Assembly: GCA_910577165.1 (NCBI GenBank)
Contig: CAJTLX010000031.1
Coordinates: 1 to 37,999, forward strand
DNA: 37,999 nucleotides
Direction of reading: 5' to 3'
Source of the DNA: an uncultured Lachnospiraceae bacterium
GTDB taxonomy: Bacteria > Bacillota > Clostridia > Lachnospirales > Lachnospiraceae
A program made the translations under genes and the position numbers. Below, piece after piece: positions 15,261 to 24,040 of the stretch (within the stretch, counting starts at the first letter, position 1; every line of letters begins with the position of its first letter). Under the pieces are notes generated by a model. The model was not told the origin of the DNA. It did no database searches and saw only the letters and a program-made list of their open reading frames with translations.

Positions 15261-15473
15261 ATAGAGGATTTAATTCAGAATCTAAGGGATGCAGGTTGTG
15301 CTTCACAAACAATCGAAAAAATATGTGTACTGTATCATAATGGTCAGGTTCAGGATGCGATCAAGATGTTGAGAAGACATCGCTGCTGTCTGATGGACAG
15401 TTTACATGAAAGTCAGGGAAAGGTTGACTGCCTTGACTTTTTAGTACGACGTATGGAAAGAGAAAAGCAATAA
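15261..15473 (+). CDS. Small helical protein with apparent ATA start codon (70 residues)
   Basis: An open frame encodes IEDLIQNLRDAGCASQTIEK and continues to LDFLVRRMEREKQ. It has the heptad-like character of a small all-helical protein with an LYHNGQ segment and an RRHR segment. AAGGAAGGGGG (15243-15251 region) lies eight to ten bases upstream of ATA at 15261. The frame is closed by TAG at 15240-15242 and holds no ATG, GTG or TTG before ATA. The pattern fits a former ATG-GAG start in which ATG became ATA, giving a rare start or a silenced gene. I recall similar small proteins (MEDLIQ-like start) in clostridia beside small enzymes, but cannot name a family. It sits between the promoter and the hydrolase gene, 26 bases before the latter's start, so it belongs to that operon. 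Confidence 0.6.
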   Translation: MEDLIQNLRDAGCASQTIEKICVLYHNGQVQDAIKMLRRHRCCLMDSLHESQGKVDCLDFLVRRMEREKQ

Positions 15474-15499
15474 TAAAAAAGAAAGAGAGGCATTAAAAA

Positions 15500-16528
15500 A
15501 TGGAAAATAATGTAATGCAGAATATTTGTGAGTCTGTGGGTTATGACAAACAGAATAGAGAATGGGATAAGACTTTCCCAAAAAGCCAGAAGGTGAGTCA
15601 TCGCAAAGTAAGATTTTCCAACCGTTATGGAATTGTACTGGCAGCAGATCTTTATGAGCCGAAGGGGGTTGAGGGAAGGCTGGCTGCAATTGCAGTGTGC
15701 GGACCGTTTGGCGCAGTGAAGGAACAGGCTGCCGGGCTGTATGCGCAGACAATGGCAGAGCGAGGTTTTCTCACCATTGCTTTTGATCCTTCCTTTACCG
15801 GGGAAAGTGGCGGAGAACCCCGCTATATGGCTTCGCCGGATATCAACACGGAGGATTTTCAGGCAGCGGTAGATTTCCTTTCTGTTCAGGAGAATGTTGA
15901 TCCCGAACGCATCGGCATTATCGGTATCTGTGGCTGGGGAGGTCTGGCACTCAATGCGGCGGCACTGGATACCCGCATTAAGGCAACGGTTACCTCTACC
16001 ATGTACGATATGTCCCGTGTTAATGCCAACGGATATTTTGATGCGGAGAATTCTGCTGATGCACGGTATGCAAAGAAAGAAGCCATGAATGCCCAGAGGA
16101 TTGCAGATTATAAAAATGGCAGTTATGCGTTAGGCGGCGGGGTGGTCGATCCGCTTCCAGAGGACGCACCTTTCTTTATAAAAGATTATTATGATTACTA
16201 TAAAACAGATCGCGGCTACCACAAGCGTTCCTTAAATTCCAATGGCGGCTGGAATATTATTGGCTGTATGTCCTTTATCAACCAGCCGATTCTTAGATAC
16301 AGCAACGAGATCCGCAGTGCGGTTCTTGTCCTGCATGGGGAGAGAGCGCACTCCTGCTATTTCAGCCGTGATGCCTATGCCGGGATGGTGAAGGATAACC
16401 CTTTTGCAGACAACAAAGAATTACTGATTATTCCGGATGTGGTTCATACAGATCTGTATGACGGCGGCGGAAAGAATGCGATTCCTTTTGATAAGCTGGA
16501 ACAGTTTTTTGAGGAAAATTTGAAATAA
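15500..16528 (+). CDS. Alpha/beta hydrolase, dienelactone-hydrolase-like with Cys at nucleophile elbow
   Basis: The protein has 342 residues. After an N-terminal beta sheet (VRFSNRYGIVLAADLYEPKG) comes the oxyanion region (AVCGPFGAVKEQ) and the nucleophile elbow GICGWGG around residue 140. A cysteine stands where serine hydrolases carry serine, as in dienelactone hydrolases and YcjY-type proteins. A late Asp/His pair is plausible (VLHGERAHS; VVHTDLYD). It is soluble, with no signal peptide. GAGAGG lies upstream of the start. The substrate is unknown; divergence from a LysR regulator suggests an inducible catabolic or detoxifying role on an ester or lactone. Confidence 0.85.
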   Translation: MENNVMQNICESVGYDKQNREWDKTFPKSQKVSHRKVRFSNRYGIVLAADLYEPKGVEGRLAAIAVCGPFGAVKEQAAGLYAQTMAERGFLTIAFDPSFTGESGGEPRYMASPDINTEDFQAAVDFLSVQENVDPERIGIIGICGWGGLALNAAALDTRIKATVTSTMYDMSRVNANGYFDAENSADARYAKKEAMNAQRIADYKNGSYALGGGVVDPLPEDAPFFIKDYYDYYKTDRGYHKRSLNSNGGWNIIGCMSFINQPILRYSNEIRSAVLVLHGERAHSCYFSRDAYAGMVKDNPFADNKELLIIPDVVHTDLYDGGGKNAIPFDKLEQFFEENLK

Positions 16529-16603
16529 AGGCAAATTTCAGTAAATACTATGGGTGCAACTGACTGTTGACATATTGGATGGTGCTGGTTGGTGGTATGC
16601 AAC

Positions 16604-16632
16604 CTGACAAAATGATAAAATCCATGTATAAT
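16604..16632 (+). promoter_or_regulatory. Sigma-A promoter for the XRE regulator
   Basis: CTGACA (16604-16609) and TATAAT (16627-16632) are separated by 17 bp. The gene start at 16656 follows after a very strong AAGGAGG. Confidence 0.65.
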
Positions 16633-16655
16633 TATTATACAAGGAGGATATAAGA

Positions 16656-17648
16656 ATGATTTTTGCGGACAAACTGATTCAACTTCGCAAAAAAGCGGGT
16701 TGGTCACAAGAAGAATTAGCGGAACAGATGAATGTTACAAGACAATCTGTTTCAAAATGGGAAGGGGCGCAATCTGTTCCAGATCTTGAGAGAATGATTC
16801 GCCTTTCAGAGTTGTTCAATGTAAGTACGGATTATTTACTTAAAGATGAGATTGAAGATGCGGGGTGTAGTATCCCATCGGATGAAACGAAGGCATCTGC
16901 ACTAAGGCGCGTATCTATGGAAGAGGCAAATGTATTTCTTTCGGTGAAGATGAGAACGTCAAAATCAATTGCGTTGGCTGTTTTTCTGTGTGTTTTATCT
17001 CCTATATGCCTATTGATACTGGGGGCGGTTAGTGAAATTCCTGAATATGGCTTGACCGATTACGCGGCGGGAGGAATTGGAATGATTGTTTTACTTATTT
17101 TCCTCGCGGTAGCGGTTGCCATATTTATTGCAAGTGGCAGAAAAACAGCGGCATATGACTATCTAGAAAAGGAAGTATTTGAACCTGAGTACGGAGTTAG
17201 CGGGATGGTTGCGGAGCGAAAGGCAAAATATAATGAAACCTATACAAGAAATAATATAATTGGAGCGGGGCTTTGTATTATGGCACTAATTCCTTTTTTT
17301 GGAGGAGCAATTTTTAATGATAAAGATGAATTGCTGTTAATGGTTATGCTTTCTGTTTCTTTTATTCTTGCAGGTATAGGCATAGTTTTCCTTGTCAGCA
17401 GCAGTATTGTATGGGCAAGCTATGAGAAACTTTTACAGGAGGGAGATTATTCAAAGGAAAAAAAAGAGAAGCAACCTATTGTGACAGCGATCTCTGCCGC
17501 CTATTGGCTAATCATCACTGCAATATACTTGGGATATAGTCTTTTTACCAATAATTGGGGATATAGCTGGGTGATTTGGGTGGTTGCAGGTGTAATATTT
17601 CCTTCCATTATTGTAATTATCAATTTATTTGGCAGAAAAAAATCTTGA
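16656..17648 (+). CDS. XRE-family HTH regulator with C-terminal membrane domain
   Basis: The protein has 330 residues. Residues 1-65 are a Cro/CI-type helix-turn-helix (FADKLIQLRKKAGWSQEELA; MNVTRQSVSKWE; VPDLERMIRLSELF). A linker is followed by about five predicted membrane helices, in two pairs near residues 108-155 and 205-250 and a pair at the C-terminus (YWLIITAIYLGYSLF; VIWVVAGVIFPSIIVII). Similar membrane-tethered XRE proteins are common in Lachnospiraceae; signals and targets are unknown. AAGGAGG precedes the ATG by nine bases. It is a single-gene transcript closed by the hairpin at 17675. Confidence 0.88.
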   Translation: MIFADKLIQLRKKAGWSQEELAEQMNVTRQSVSKWEGAQSVPDLERMIRLSELFNVSTDYLLKDEIEDAGCSIPSDETKASALRRVSMEEANVFLSVKMRTSKSIALAVFLCVLSPICLLILGAVSEIPEYGLTDYAAGGIGMIVLLIFLAVAVAIFIASGRKTAAYDYLEKEVFEPEYGVSGMVAERKAKYNETYTRNNIIGAGLCIMALIPFFGGAIFNDKDELLLMVMLSVSFILAGIGIVFLVSSSIVWASYEKLLQEGDYSKEKKEKQPIVTAISAAYWLIITAIYLGYSLFTNNWGYSWVIWVVAGVIFPSIIVIINLFGRKKS

Positions 17649-17674
17649 ATTAGGGTACAGACCGGGGGAAGAGC

Positions 17675-17725
17675 AAAGGCAGTCCGGACGCTTAAAAAGC
17701 CGTGAAATCGCGTCCGGATTGCTTT
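17675..17725. terminator. Hairpin terminator between convergent genes
   Basis: AAAGGCAGTCCGGACGC (17675-17691) pairs with GCGTCCGGATTGCTTT (17710-17725) around an 18-base loop. The flanking AAA and TTTCCTT runs let it act in both directions, which suits the converging XRE gene and glycosidase gene. Confidence 0.75.
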
Positions 17726-17791
17726 CCTTGTGCCATCAATGTCCCGATGTTTTTTCCGTGATACATGACAAAATGGCTTTGCTTATACACT

Positions 17792-19189
17792 CTAGTTTAG
17801 GGTAAATGCCCTTAGGCTGGCATTTCCCGGTCCCCGGTAGGTGATGTAGATGGCATGAACACCATCCGGGAGAGGAAGTTTTTCAGTATAATCCTCCCAG
17901 ACATTGGAATATTTTACCGGGATGCTTGCAAGAACTTCCCCATCCATCTGTGTCTTAATCTCAAATGTCCCGTTGGCATAACCGCGAACGGAAAGAGTGA
18001 TCTCCTGCACATTTTTGCAGTCAAAATATTTAAAACCCGCTGTGGCAGAATCCGTAATATTGGCGATATACCCAGCATTTTTGTCGCCGTCGCGCCCGTC
18101 CTGCATAATTTTCGGGAAGCGGTCGCCACCAATATAGATGGAAGGAGTGTCGGTGAAAAGATTGCAGGCGAGGTAGGTCGGATATTCTCCCTTTCCTGGC
18201 AGTGGTCCATTGTTCAGTCCGCAGGAAGTCATTTCCACCTGTGGGATTGTACCGTCCAAGTTAAAGTGGATCTCCTCAGCACAACCTTGGCGGCTGTACC
18301 AAGTTCCATTGGTGTGGCGGTGGTAAAAGATATACCATTTTCCATTTATTTCCACAATGCTGCCATGATTGTTTGCGCCATAAGCGGCGGGAAGTTCTGC
18401 AGGCTTGTAGCTGTCGATATGTAAGTCGCAATTGCTTACAATTACGCCGCCATAGTGAAATTTCCCCGTCGGGCTATCTGAGGTTGCATAACAGAGTTCA
18501 TGCATCACTTCGGAGGAATAAATAAAATAGTAGGTATCCCCGCGCCTTCTTATGGACGGAGCCTCAAAAAAGGCGTGTCCCTCAAATTCTGTCCCCGCGC
18601 TGTGTTCGCAGCCCGGAACGATAAAGGTAGGAGCTTCTTTGATGGTAAGCATATCTTCCTCAAGCACGGTGACCATCGCCCCTGTGCGCGACGTATCACC
18701 TCTCCCGCAAAAGCCGGTATAGAGGTAGGTGCGTCCGTTTTCTGTAATTACGCCAGGATCAAACTGCGGTTCATCGCCCGGACGTTCTCCAAGTCTTGTG
18801 CCGTCCGGGTAATGCACGTATCCCAAAAATTGGTATTTTCCAGCGGGAGTATCACAGACCGCCACGGATACAATGGAAACATGGTCGAGAACATAGTATA
18901 GATAAAATCTTCCGTCAGAACCTACAGTAAGATCTGGGGCGTACAGGCACATTTTTCCATCGCGGTTTAACGGGTCTTGTGTCTTAGAGTAGATTACTCC
19001 CTCATAACGCCAGTGTGTGGGCTTGCCGGAAGGTGCTGACCAGCAGACATAATCTCCCAGGCAAAAGACATGACCGTTGTAGTAGTCGTGGGAACCATAG
19101 ACATAGACTCTGTTGCCAAATACATAGGGTTCTGCATCAGGAATATATTCCCAGGACGGAAGGTAGGGATTTGTTGCATATTTTTTCAT
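17792..19189 (-). CDS. GH43-type glycosidase with C-terminal CBM6-like domain (xylosidase/arabinofuranosidase-like)
   Basis: The protein has 465 residues from the ATG at 19189, chosen because GGAGG lies ten bases upstream; the longer frame adds 41 residues of upstream AT-rich sequence. The five-bladed GH43 triad can be placed at Asp18 (YIPDAEP, general base), Asp144 (PQFDPGV, pKa modulator) and Glu209 (FFEAPSI, general acid). An NNHGS segment lies before WYIFYHRH. From about residue 335 a beta-sandwich resembling CBM6 follows (AGYIANITDSATAGFKYFDC; GNASLRAFTL). There is no signal peptide, so it would act inside the cell on imported oligosaccharides of xylan or arabinan. No transporter gene lies nearby. 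The exact activity cannot be told from sequence alone. Confidence 0.88.
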   Translation of the reverse strand: MKKYATNPYLPSWEYIPDAEPYVFGNRVYVYGSHDYYNGHVFCLGDYVCWSAPSGKPTHWRYEGVIYSKTQDPLNRDGKMCLYAPDLTVGSDGRFYLYYVLDHVSIVSVAVCDTPAGKYQFLGYVHYPDGTRLGERPGDEPQFDPGVITENGRTYLYTGFCGRGDTSRTGAMVTVLEEDMLTIKEAPTFIVPGCEHSAGTEFEGHAFFEAPSIRRRGDTYYFIYSSEVMHELCYATSDSPTGKFHYGGVIVSNCDLHIDSYKPAELPAAYGANNHGSIVEINGKWYIFYHRHTNGTWYSRQGCAEEIHFNLDGTIPQVEMTSCGLNNGPLPGKGEYPTYLACNLFTDTPSIYIGGDRFPKIMQDGRDGDKNAGYIANITDSATAGFKYFDCKNVQEITLSVRGYANGTFEIKTQMDGEVLASIPVKYSNVWEDYTEKLPLPDGVHAIYITYRGPGNASLRAFTLN

Positions 19190-19412
19190 CGCTTTATTTC
19201 CTCCATAATCTATTAAAAAGGTCTTCTGTAGTATACCATGAAAATCAGCACAATAAAAAACAAATCTTGCGTTCTTTATGCTAATTCTTGTTATAATTTT
19301 TCTTTTCTGCAAAAGTTTTGAAAATAGAATCGTTCAGAGTGATAAATTGTAGAAAATATCTTATCAAACAGGCCCGAATTTTTTCTATAGTTAAAATTTT
19401 TTTTGAATTTTG

Positions 19413-19441
19413 TTGAAAATTTATTTTTTCTATGCTACATT
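19413..19441 (+). promoter_or_regulatory. Possible promoter of the chemoreceptor gene
   Basis: TTGAAA (19413-19418) and TACATT (19436-19441) are separated by 17 bp. The surrounding sequence is very AT-rich, and no clear sigma-D-type flagellar promoter was found. Confidence 0.4.
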
Positions 19442-19501
19442 AGAAGGAGAGAATTTAACAAGGAGAAGCGGGCAGGTATATGCTGCGGAATGGAGGTCAT
19501 T

Positions 19502-21241
19502 ATGAACGTGAAAAGCATAGGGTTCAAAATTAATCTAATGGTGAACATCCTTGCGATTGTTGCTGTTGTCACGGTTATTGCGAACTATCAGGGAATTGGC
19601 AACATACAGAAAGACAATGATAAAGTGGCTACGATCTGTATTGAGCTTGAGCAGGTGCAGGGGGATATCCGGGACGACTTTCAACAGGTGCGCCTGTATG
19701 CGAATTTTGCCTATTATAAGATGGATCTGCCTGCGGAGCAGTACCGCTCGATCACAAGGCTTTTAAATGAAAATCTGAGCAGTCTTGAGGAGAATTTTGA
19801 AAAGGCAATGCAGTTGTGCAGTGCATCGGAGGATAGTGAGCTTGCAGGGATTTCCAGCTCGCTAAGCCAGTCGATGACAAATTTCTCCAGTTACATAGAA
19901 TCAATTTTGGTCACAGCAAATGCGGGAGAGTTTATGTCGCTCCCCGCGATGATTGATGGGCTATCCACCTACACAACGGAGGTGGAAAATACCATGACAA
20001 GCTTTAGTCAGGCAATAAATAACTTAACAAAAAGCTTTGTTGAGCAGAGCGATTCCACAATTCAGAACACCCATATTTTGGATGGAATTCTTCTTGCAGT
20101 GAGTGTTATCGTATGGGTTTTCCTTCTTCTTGTTGTCAATTTGACCATCTGCAAACCGGCGAAGCGTTCTGGTCGCCAGCTTGAACAGATTGTGAATAAG
20201 ATTGAGAGCGGACACGGTGATCTGACCGAGCGTATTCCGGTAAAAACGCAGGATGAAATTGGTCAGATGGTGAATGGGGTCAATAATTTTATGACCCAGC
20301 TGCAAATGATTATGCGCAAGCTGAAGGAGGAAGCGGAAACACTTATGGGCTCGGCAAAAACCGTTGGTGAACAGATTGCGGATTCCACGGAAAATGCGGG
20401 AAATCTCTCTTCCGTAATGGAGGAATTGTCCGCGAGTATGGAGGAGATCTCCGCTACGCTCGGACAGATTGCGACGGGCAGTAATAATGTGCTTGAGGAA
20501 GTGCAGGGCATGGATCATCACGTTCAGGATAGTGTTGAGATGGTTTCCAAGTCCAAGGATCATGCGGATGAGATGTATCGCAACACCCTTTCAAGCAAAG
20601 AAAATGCCAGCAGGATGATAGGGGAGATTCGCGAGACTTTGAGTTCAGCACTGAGCGAGAGCCGCAGTGTGGAACGTATCAATGAGTTAACACAAGAAAT
20701 ACTGAATATTTCAAGCCAGACAAATCTCCTATCACTGAATGCTTCCATCGAGGCGGCGAGAGCCGGGGATGCGGGGCGCGGCTTTGCCGTGGTGGCGGAG
20801 GAGATTCGTGTGCTTGCGGACGGCAGTGCCAAGACGGCGGGCAATATCCAGAATATCAGTAATCTTGTAACAGGTGCGGTAAATCGACTCGCAAAGAATG
20901 CAGAGGATATGCTTCGTTTTATTGACGAGAAGATTTTGAAGGATTACGATGATTTTGTAGATCTTGCGCAGCAGTATGAGCGCGATACGGATGATATCAA
21001 TGGACTGCTTCAGAATTTTGCTGCAAACACCAGTGATATCAATGAGACAGTTCGCACGATGAATCAGGGGATCAACGATATTTCAAGTGCGGTGGATGAG
21101 AGTGCGCGCGGCGTGGCGACCGCGGCGGAAAATGTGGTCAGCCTTGTGGATGCGATCACACAAATTCAGCAGCAGACGGATAATAACCGGGAGATCTCCC
21201 AGAAACTTGAGAATGAGGTCAATCACTTTGAGAGTGTTTAG
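19502..21241 (+). CDS. Methyl-accepting chemotaxis protein
   Basis: The protein has 579 residues from the ATG at 19502, chosen because GGAGG lies six bases upstream. The order is: TM1 about 7-28, an extracytoplasmic mostly helical sensor of about 160 residues (four-helix-bundle type), TM2 about 193-215, HAMP about 217-270, then a long coiled-coil signalling domain. The hairpin-tip signature is intact (SLNASIEAARAGDAGRGFAV, VVAEEIRVLA). It should pass a ligand signal to CheW/CheA. It stands alone, without che or flagellar genes, and ends in a clear terminator. The ligand is unknown. It is not closely similar to the Cache-type receptor at 35662. Confidence 0.93.
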   Translation: MNVKSIGFKINLMVNILAIVAVVTVIANYQGIGNIQKDNDKVATICIELEQVQGDIRDDFQQVRLYANFAYYKMDLPAEQYRSITRLLNENLSSLEENFEKAMQLCSASEDSELAGISSSLSQSMTNFSSYIESILVTANAGEFMSLPAMIDGLSTYTTEVENTMTSFSQAINNLTKSFVEQSDSTIQNTHILDGILLAVSVIVWVFLLLVVNLTICKPAKRSGRQLEQIVNKIESGHGDLTERIPVKTQDEIGQMVNGVNNFMTQLQMIMRKLKEEAETLMGSAKTVGEQIADSTENAGNLSSVMEELSASMEEISATLGQIATGSNNVLEEVQGMDHHVQDSVEMVSKSKDHADEMYRNTLSSKENASRMIGEIRETLSSALSESRSVERINELTQEILNISSQTNLLSLNASIEAARAGDAGRGFAVVAEEIRVLADGSAKTAGNIQNISNLVTGAVNRLAKNAEDMLRFIDEKILKDYDDFVDLAQQYERDTDDINGLLQNFAANTSDINETVRTMNQGINDISSAVDESARGVATAAENVVSLVDAITQIQQQTDNNREISQKLENEVNHFESV

Positions 21242-21269
21242 GATAAGTTAAGTCAAAAGAGCCTTTCAG

Positions 21270-21303
21270 AACTGCCGCAGAGTATTTTCTGTGGCAGTTT
21301 TTA
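21270..21303 (+). terminator. Rho-independent terminator after the chemoreceptor gene
   Basis: AACTGCCGCAG (21270-21280) pairs with CTGTGGCAGTT (21289-21299) around an eight-base loop and runs into TTTTT. Confidence 0.85.
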
Positions 21304-21440
21304 TGCGCAGACCCGCATATGGAAATTTACTGCTAACACAGTATGTGGATCGCTTGGTGAGTAGGGAAGATAAATTTTTTTACTCGATTGTGCAGATCCG
21401 TAAATGCATATGAACGCGCAATAGAAAATTTTTCTTTTTC

Positions 21441-21469
21441 TTGCATTTTTTGAAGTTTTCCGGTATAAT
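21441..21469 (+). promoter_or_regulatory. Sigma-A promoter upstream of the MutS2-like gene
   Basis: TTGCAT (21441-21446) and TATAAT (21464-21469) are 17 bp apart. It starts a leader of about 470 bases before the mutS-like gene at 21945, with a 12-codon ORF, a hairpin and element A on the way. Confidence 0.7.
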
Positions 21470-21498
21470 ACGGATAAGAAAAGAAAATGGAGGATTTT

Positions 21499-21537
21499 AT
21501 GACAAGCATTGTTGGGAATGGAGTTTCGGCGAAGTAA
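21499..21537 (+). CDS. 12-codon leader ORF in the mutS-like transcript
   Basis: ATGGAGGATTTT is followed by ATG at 21499 and encodes MTSIVGNGVSAK, then TAA. The binding site is strong (GGAGG, spacing six) and the ORF lies about 25 bases after the predicted transcript start. It could be a leader peptide, or the remaining start of a gene destroyed by deletion. There are no runs of a single amino acid that would suggest classical attenuation. Confidence 0.4.
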   Translation: MTSIVGNGVSAK

Positions 21538-21856
21538 ATAGCGGAAAGGGGAAGATTTTATCCTGGTTGGAGAAAGTTTTCATTTTGATAAGTGAACAGA
21601 AAGGATGAGTCTGCCCTGTGGCTGGTATCATATATACTAGCTTGAATTTGCCTTACAAATGCTTGCAAAAATTCAAAACAGAAGCCGGGAATTTATTCCC
21701 CGGTAAATTTTGCGCACTTTTATGAAGCATGGCGGTATGGTCATGTTTTTTTTTGCAAAATTTTTCTCCTGTTCGATGATCTGGGAATGCAAATATGCGT
21801 AAGGTGTAACAAGGATAGGAAAACGTTAAAAGCTATCGGATGGGGAGGCAATCCCG
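21538..21856 (+). other. Leader region without a recognisable gene
   Basis: I see no coding signal in this stretch of over 300 bases. It holds one hairpin (CCGGGAA at 21685-21691 with TTCCCCGG at 21696-21703, then TAAATTTT), which could be a weak terminator in the leader of the mutS-like gene. The portion from about 21829 (AACGTTAAAAGCTATCGG) may already belong to element A. Confidence 0.5.
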
Positions 21857-21930
21857 CCGCGGATACAAGCAAGCAGCCTGCCGCCTATAGAGGTGGGAGT
21901 TATCCCACATCTGATGTACGCAGTATCGAA
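21857..21930 (+). repeat. Structured intergenic element A, related to 5163-5231
   Basis: Shares CGGATA, CCGCCT, GAGGTGGGAGTTATCCCA, TCTGAT and ATCGAAA in order with element B. Alternative stems CCGCCT/AGGTGG and GTGGG/CCCAC overlap and exclude each other. A further GGG/CCC stem precedes it (GGGGAGGCAATCCCGCC). The element runs directly into AGGGAG, the ribosome binding site of the mutS-like gene, so its folding could affect translation. Origin from an IS200/IS605-type right end or guide-RNA scaffold is inference. Confidence 0.55.
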
Positions 21931-21944
21931 AGGGAGAAATAATA

Positions 21945-24023
21945 ATGAATCAGTATGAGCATATTTTGGAATTTGATAAAATTAAGGAAGAGTGGATGGC
22001 TTTCGCACTGACCGATGCAGCGAAGAAAAAGATTGCGGGGGCAAAGCCATTTTTATCGGAAGCAGAATTAAGAAAAGATCTGCGCGAGACAACGGAGGCG
22101 CGAACGATACTGGATAAGTTTGGAAATCCTCCGCTTGTCTCGATGGAAGGTGTGGAAAAATTCGTTGACTGTGCTGCGCGCGGGGAATGTCTTGGAGCCT
22201 GTGAGTTGGAGAACTTTGCTCAGGTGTTGGTTGCCATACGCCGGCTAAAAGAATATTTAAAGCGCAGCGAAGAGCTGGCATTATCACTTCCATACTATGA
22301 GGAGAACTTAGAGGCGAGGGAGGAATTAGCGGAGGAAATTTTTATGCAGGTGCGCGCAGGGGCGGTCTGTGATAATGCCTCCAAGTTTTTGCGATCGCTG
22401 CGCGGCGATATTTTGCGCGCGGAGCAGGCCATGAGGGAGAAGGCGGAGGCAGTGATCCGCTCAAACAAAGATTCCATGTCGGATAGTTTTGCAACGCAGC
22501 GCAATGGTCATATCTGTGTTCCAGTAAAGAAGGAGTACAAATTTCGAATTTCGGGGAGTGTGATTGACAAATCCGCAACGGGAAATACGATTTTTATTGA
22601 GCCGGCAGCAGTAGCAAAATATTATGAGGAACTGGTAATGCTGCGTCTTGGCGAGGAGGACGAAGTGCGCCGAATCCTGTATGCACTGACCGCGAAAGTC
22701 GCGGAGAGTGCGGAGATTATGGAAGAAAATCTGCGGGTGGTAAGGAAGTTAGATTATATTTTTTCCAAGGGAAAGTTAAGCCAGGAGTACAATGCAGTGG
22801 AGCCGAAAATCAATCTTTCGGGTCGGATTGTAATTGAGGACGGCAGACATCCGCTGATGGATAAAAGTATCTGCGTGCCACTGCAATTTCGGATGGGGAA
22901 TATGGCAACGGGGACAGAAGATGAAATGGATATGGCGACAGGGGTAAAAGATAAAGCGGATATAACAGCGTGGACAAAAAATGAGATGGATATGGTGGCA
23001 GGAACGAAAGAGGGGGAGAAAAATATTCAGGGGATTGTGATCACCGGACCAAATACGGGCGGAAAGACCGTAGCCATAAAAACGGTGGCACTTGCCTGTC
23101 TGATGGCGCAGTGCGGGCTTCATGTAAGCTGTAAAAGTGCAGATCTGTGTATGCGCAGCAATTATCTTTGTGATATTGGTGACGGGCAGAGTCTCTCGGA
23201 AAATCTCTCCACCTTTTCCGCACATATTGTAAATGTGTTAGGCATTTTAAAAAATATTTCTCCGGACAGCCTGGTTGTTTTGGATGAGCTTGGCTCCGGC
23301 ACAGATCCGGCGGAGGGCATGGGATTGGCAGTTGCGATTCTTGAGGAATTAAAAAAGAGCGGCGCACTTTTTGTGGTGACAACGCATTATCCGGAAGTAA
23401 AGCAGTATGCGGCGGGGGAGCCCGGGATCTGCAATGCGCGGATGACCTTTGATCGGGAGAGTCTGGCACCAACCTATCAGCTTGTTATTGGCGAGGCGGG
23501 GGAAAGCTGTGCATTTTATATTGCTGCGCGCTATGGAATGCCAGGGAGTATGCTAAGAAGAGCGGCGCGGGCAGCCTATGGGGAGAAAATTAAGGGTGCT
23601 GCGGGCGAAGAAAAGAGCAAAGAAATATGGCAGGAAAATTTTGGAAATCAAGAATTTTTTGATAAACAGGAATTTCCGACTTCCGCTGCCCCCAAATTAA
23701 AAAAGCAGCGGGTGTCTTCCGCGCAGGAATTGTTGGCAGAGAAATTTCACTTAGGGGACAGCGTGATGATCTACCCGGATAAGAAACTTGCGATTGTGTG
23801 CGAACCCATCAACGAAAAAGGGGTGCTGCGCGTGCAGCTGCCAGGAAAAAAAATCTGGATTAACCATAAGCGGGTCAAGCTTGTTGTGGAGGCTAGGGAA
23901 TTGTATCCGGCGGACTATGATTTTTCGATTATTTTCGATACACCGGAAAACCGAAAATTGCGGCATGATATGGAGAGAAAATATGTGGAAGGTGCAAGCG
24001 TCCGCACAGTAAATCTAAAGTAG
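21945..24023 (+). CDS. MutS2-like ATPase lacking the Smr nuclease domain
   Basis: The protein has 692 residues, compared with about 780-790 for classical MutS2. The N-terminal core and clamp helices (1-300) are of MutS2 type (EARTILDKFGNPPL; ISGSVIDKSATGNTIFIEP). The ABC-type ATPase has Walker A GPNTGGKT at 368-375, Walker B LVVLDELGSGTDP and the H-loop TTHYPEV. After the ATPase comes a small beta domain (LGDSVMIYPDKKLAIVCEPI), and the protein ends without the Smr domain. It belongs to the MutS-like group that may act on ribosomes or branched DNA rather than mismatches; which of these is open. A four-fold 10-residue repeat is inserted just before Walker A (see 22902-23021). It has its own promoter and a hairpin after the stop. 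Confidence 0.88.
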   Translation: MNQYEHILEFDKIKEEWMAFALTDAAKKKIAGAKPFLSEAELRKDLRETTEARTILDKFGNPPLVSMEGVEKFVDCAARGECLGACELENFAQVLVAIRRLKEYLKRSEELALSLPYYEENLEAREELAEEIFMQVRAGAVCDNASKFLRSLRGDILRAEQAMREKAEAVIRSNKDSMSDSFATQRNGHICVPVKKEYKFRISGSVIDKSATGNTIFIEPAAVAKYYEELVMLRLGEEDEVRRILYALTAKVAESAEIMEENLRVVRKLDYIFSKGKLSQEYNAVEPKINLSGRIVIEDGRHPLMDKSICVPLQFRMGNMATGTEDEMDMATGVKDKADITAWTKNEMDMVAGTKEGEKNIQGIVITGPNTGGKTVAIKTVALACLMAQCGLHVSCKSADLCMRSNYLCDIGDGQSLSENLSTFSAHIVNVLGILKNISPDSLVVLDELGSGTDPAEGMGLAVAILEELKKSGALFVVTTHYPEVKQYAAGEPGICNARMTFDRESLAPTYQLVIGEAGESCAFYIAARYGMPGSMLRRAARAAYGEKIKGAAGEEKSKEIWQENFGNQEFFDKQEFPTSAAPKLKKQRVSSAQELLAEKFHLGDSVMIYPDKKLAIVCEPINEKGVLRVQLPGKKIWINHKRVKLVVEARELYPADYDFSIIFDTPENRKLRHDMERKYVEGASVRTVNLK
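22902..23021 (+). repeat. In-frame 30-bp minisatellite inside the mutS-like gene
   Basis: Codons 320-359 read as four degenerate 10-residue units: MATGTEDEMD, MATGVKDKAD, ITAWTKNEMD, MVAGTKEGEK. They lie between the strand VPLQFRMGN and the Walker A strand GIVITGPN, where relatives have a short loop. Length is a multiple of three, so the frame is preserved. Confidence 0.75.
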
Positions 24024-24040
24024 CTGGGAGATACGTATAA

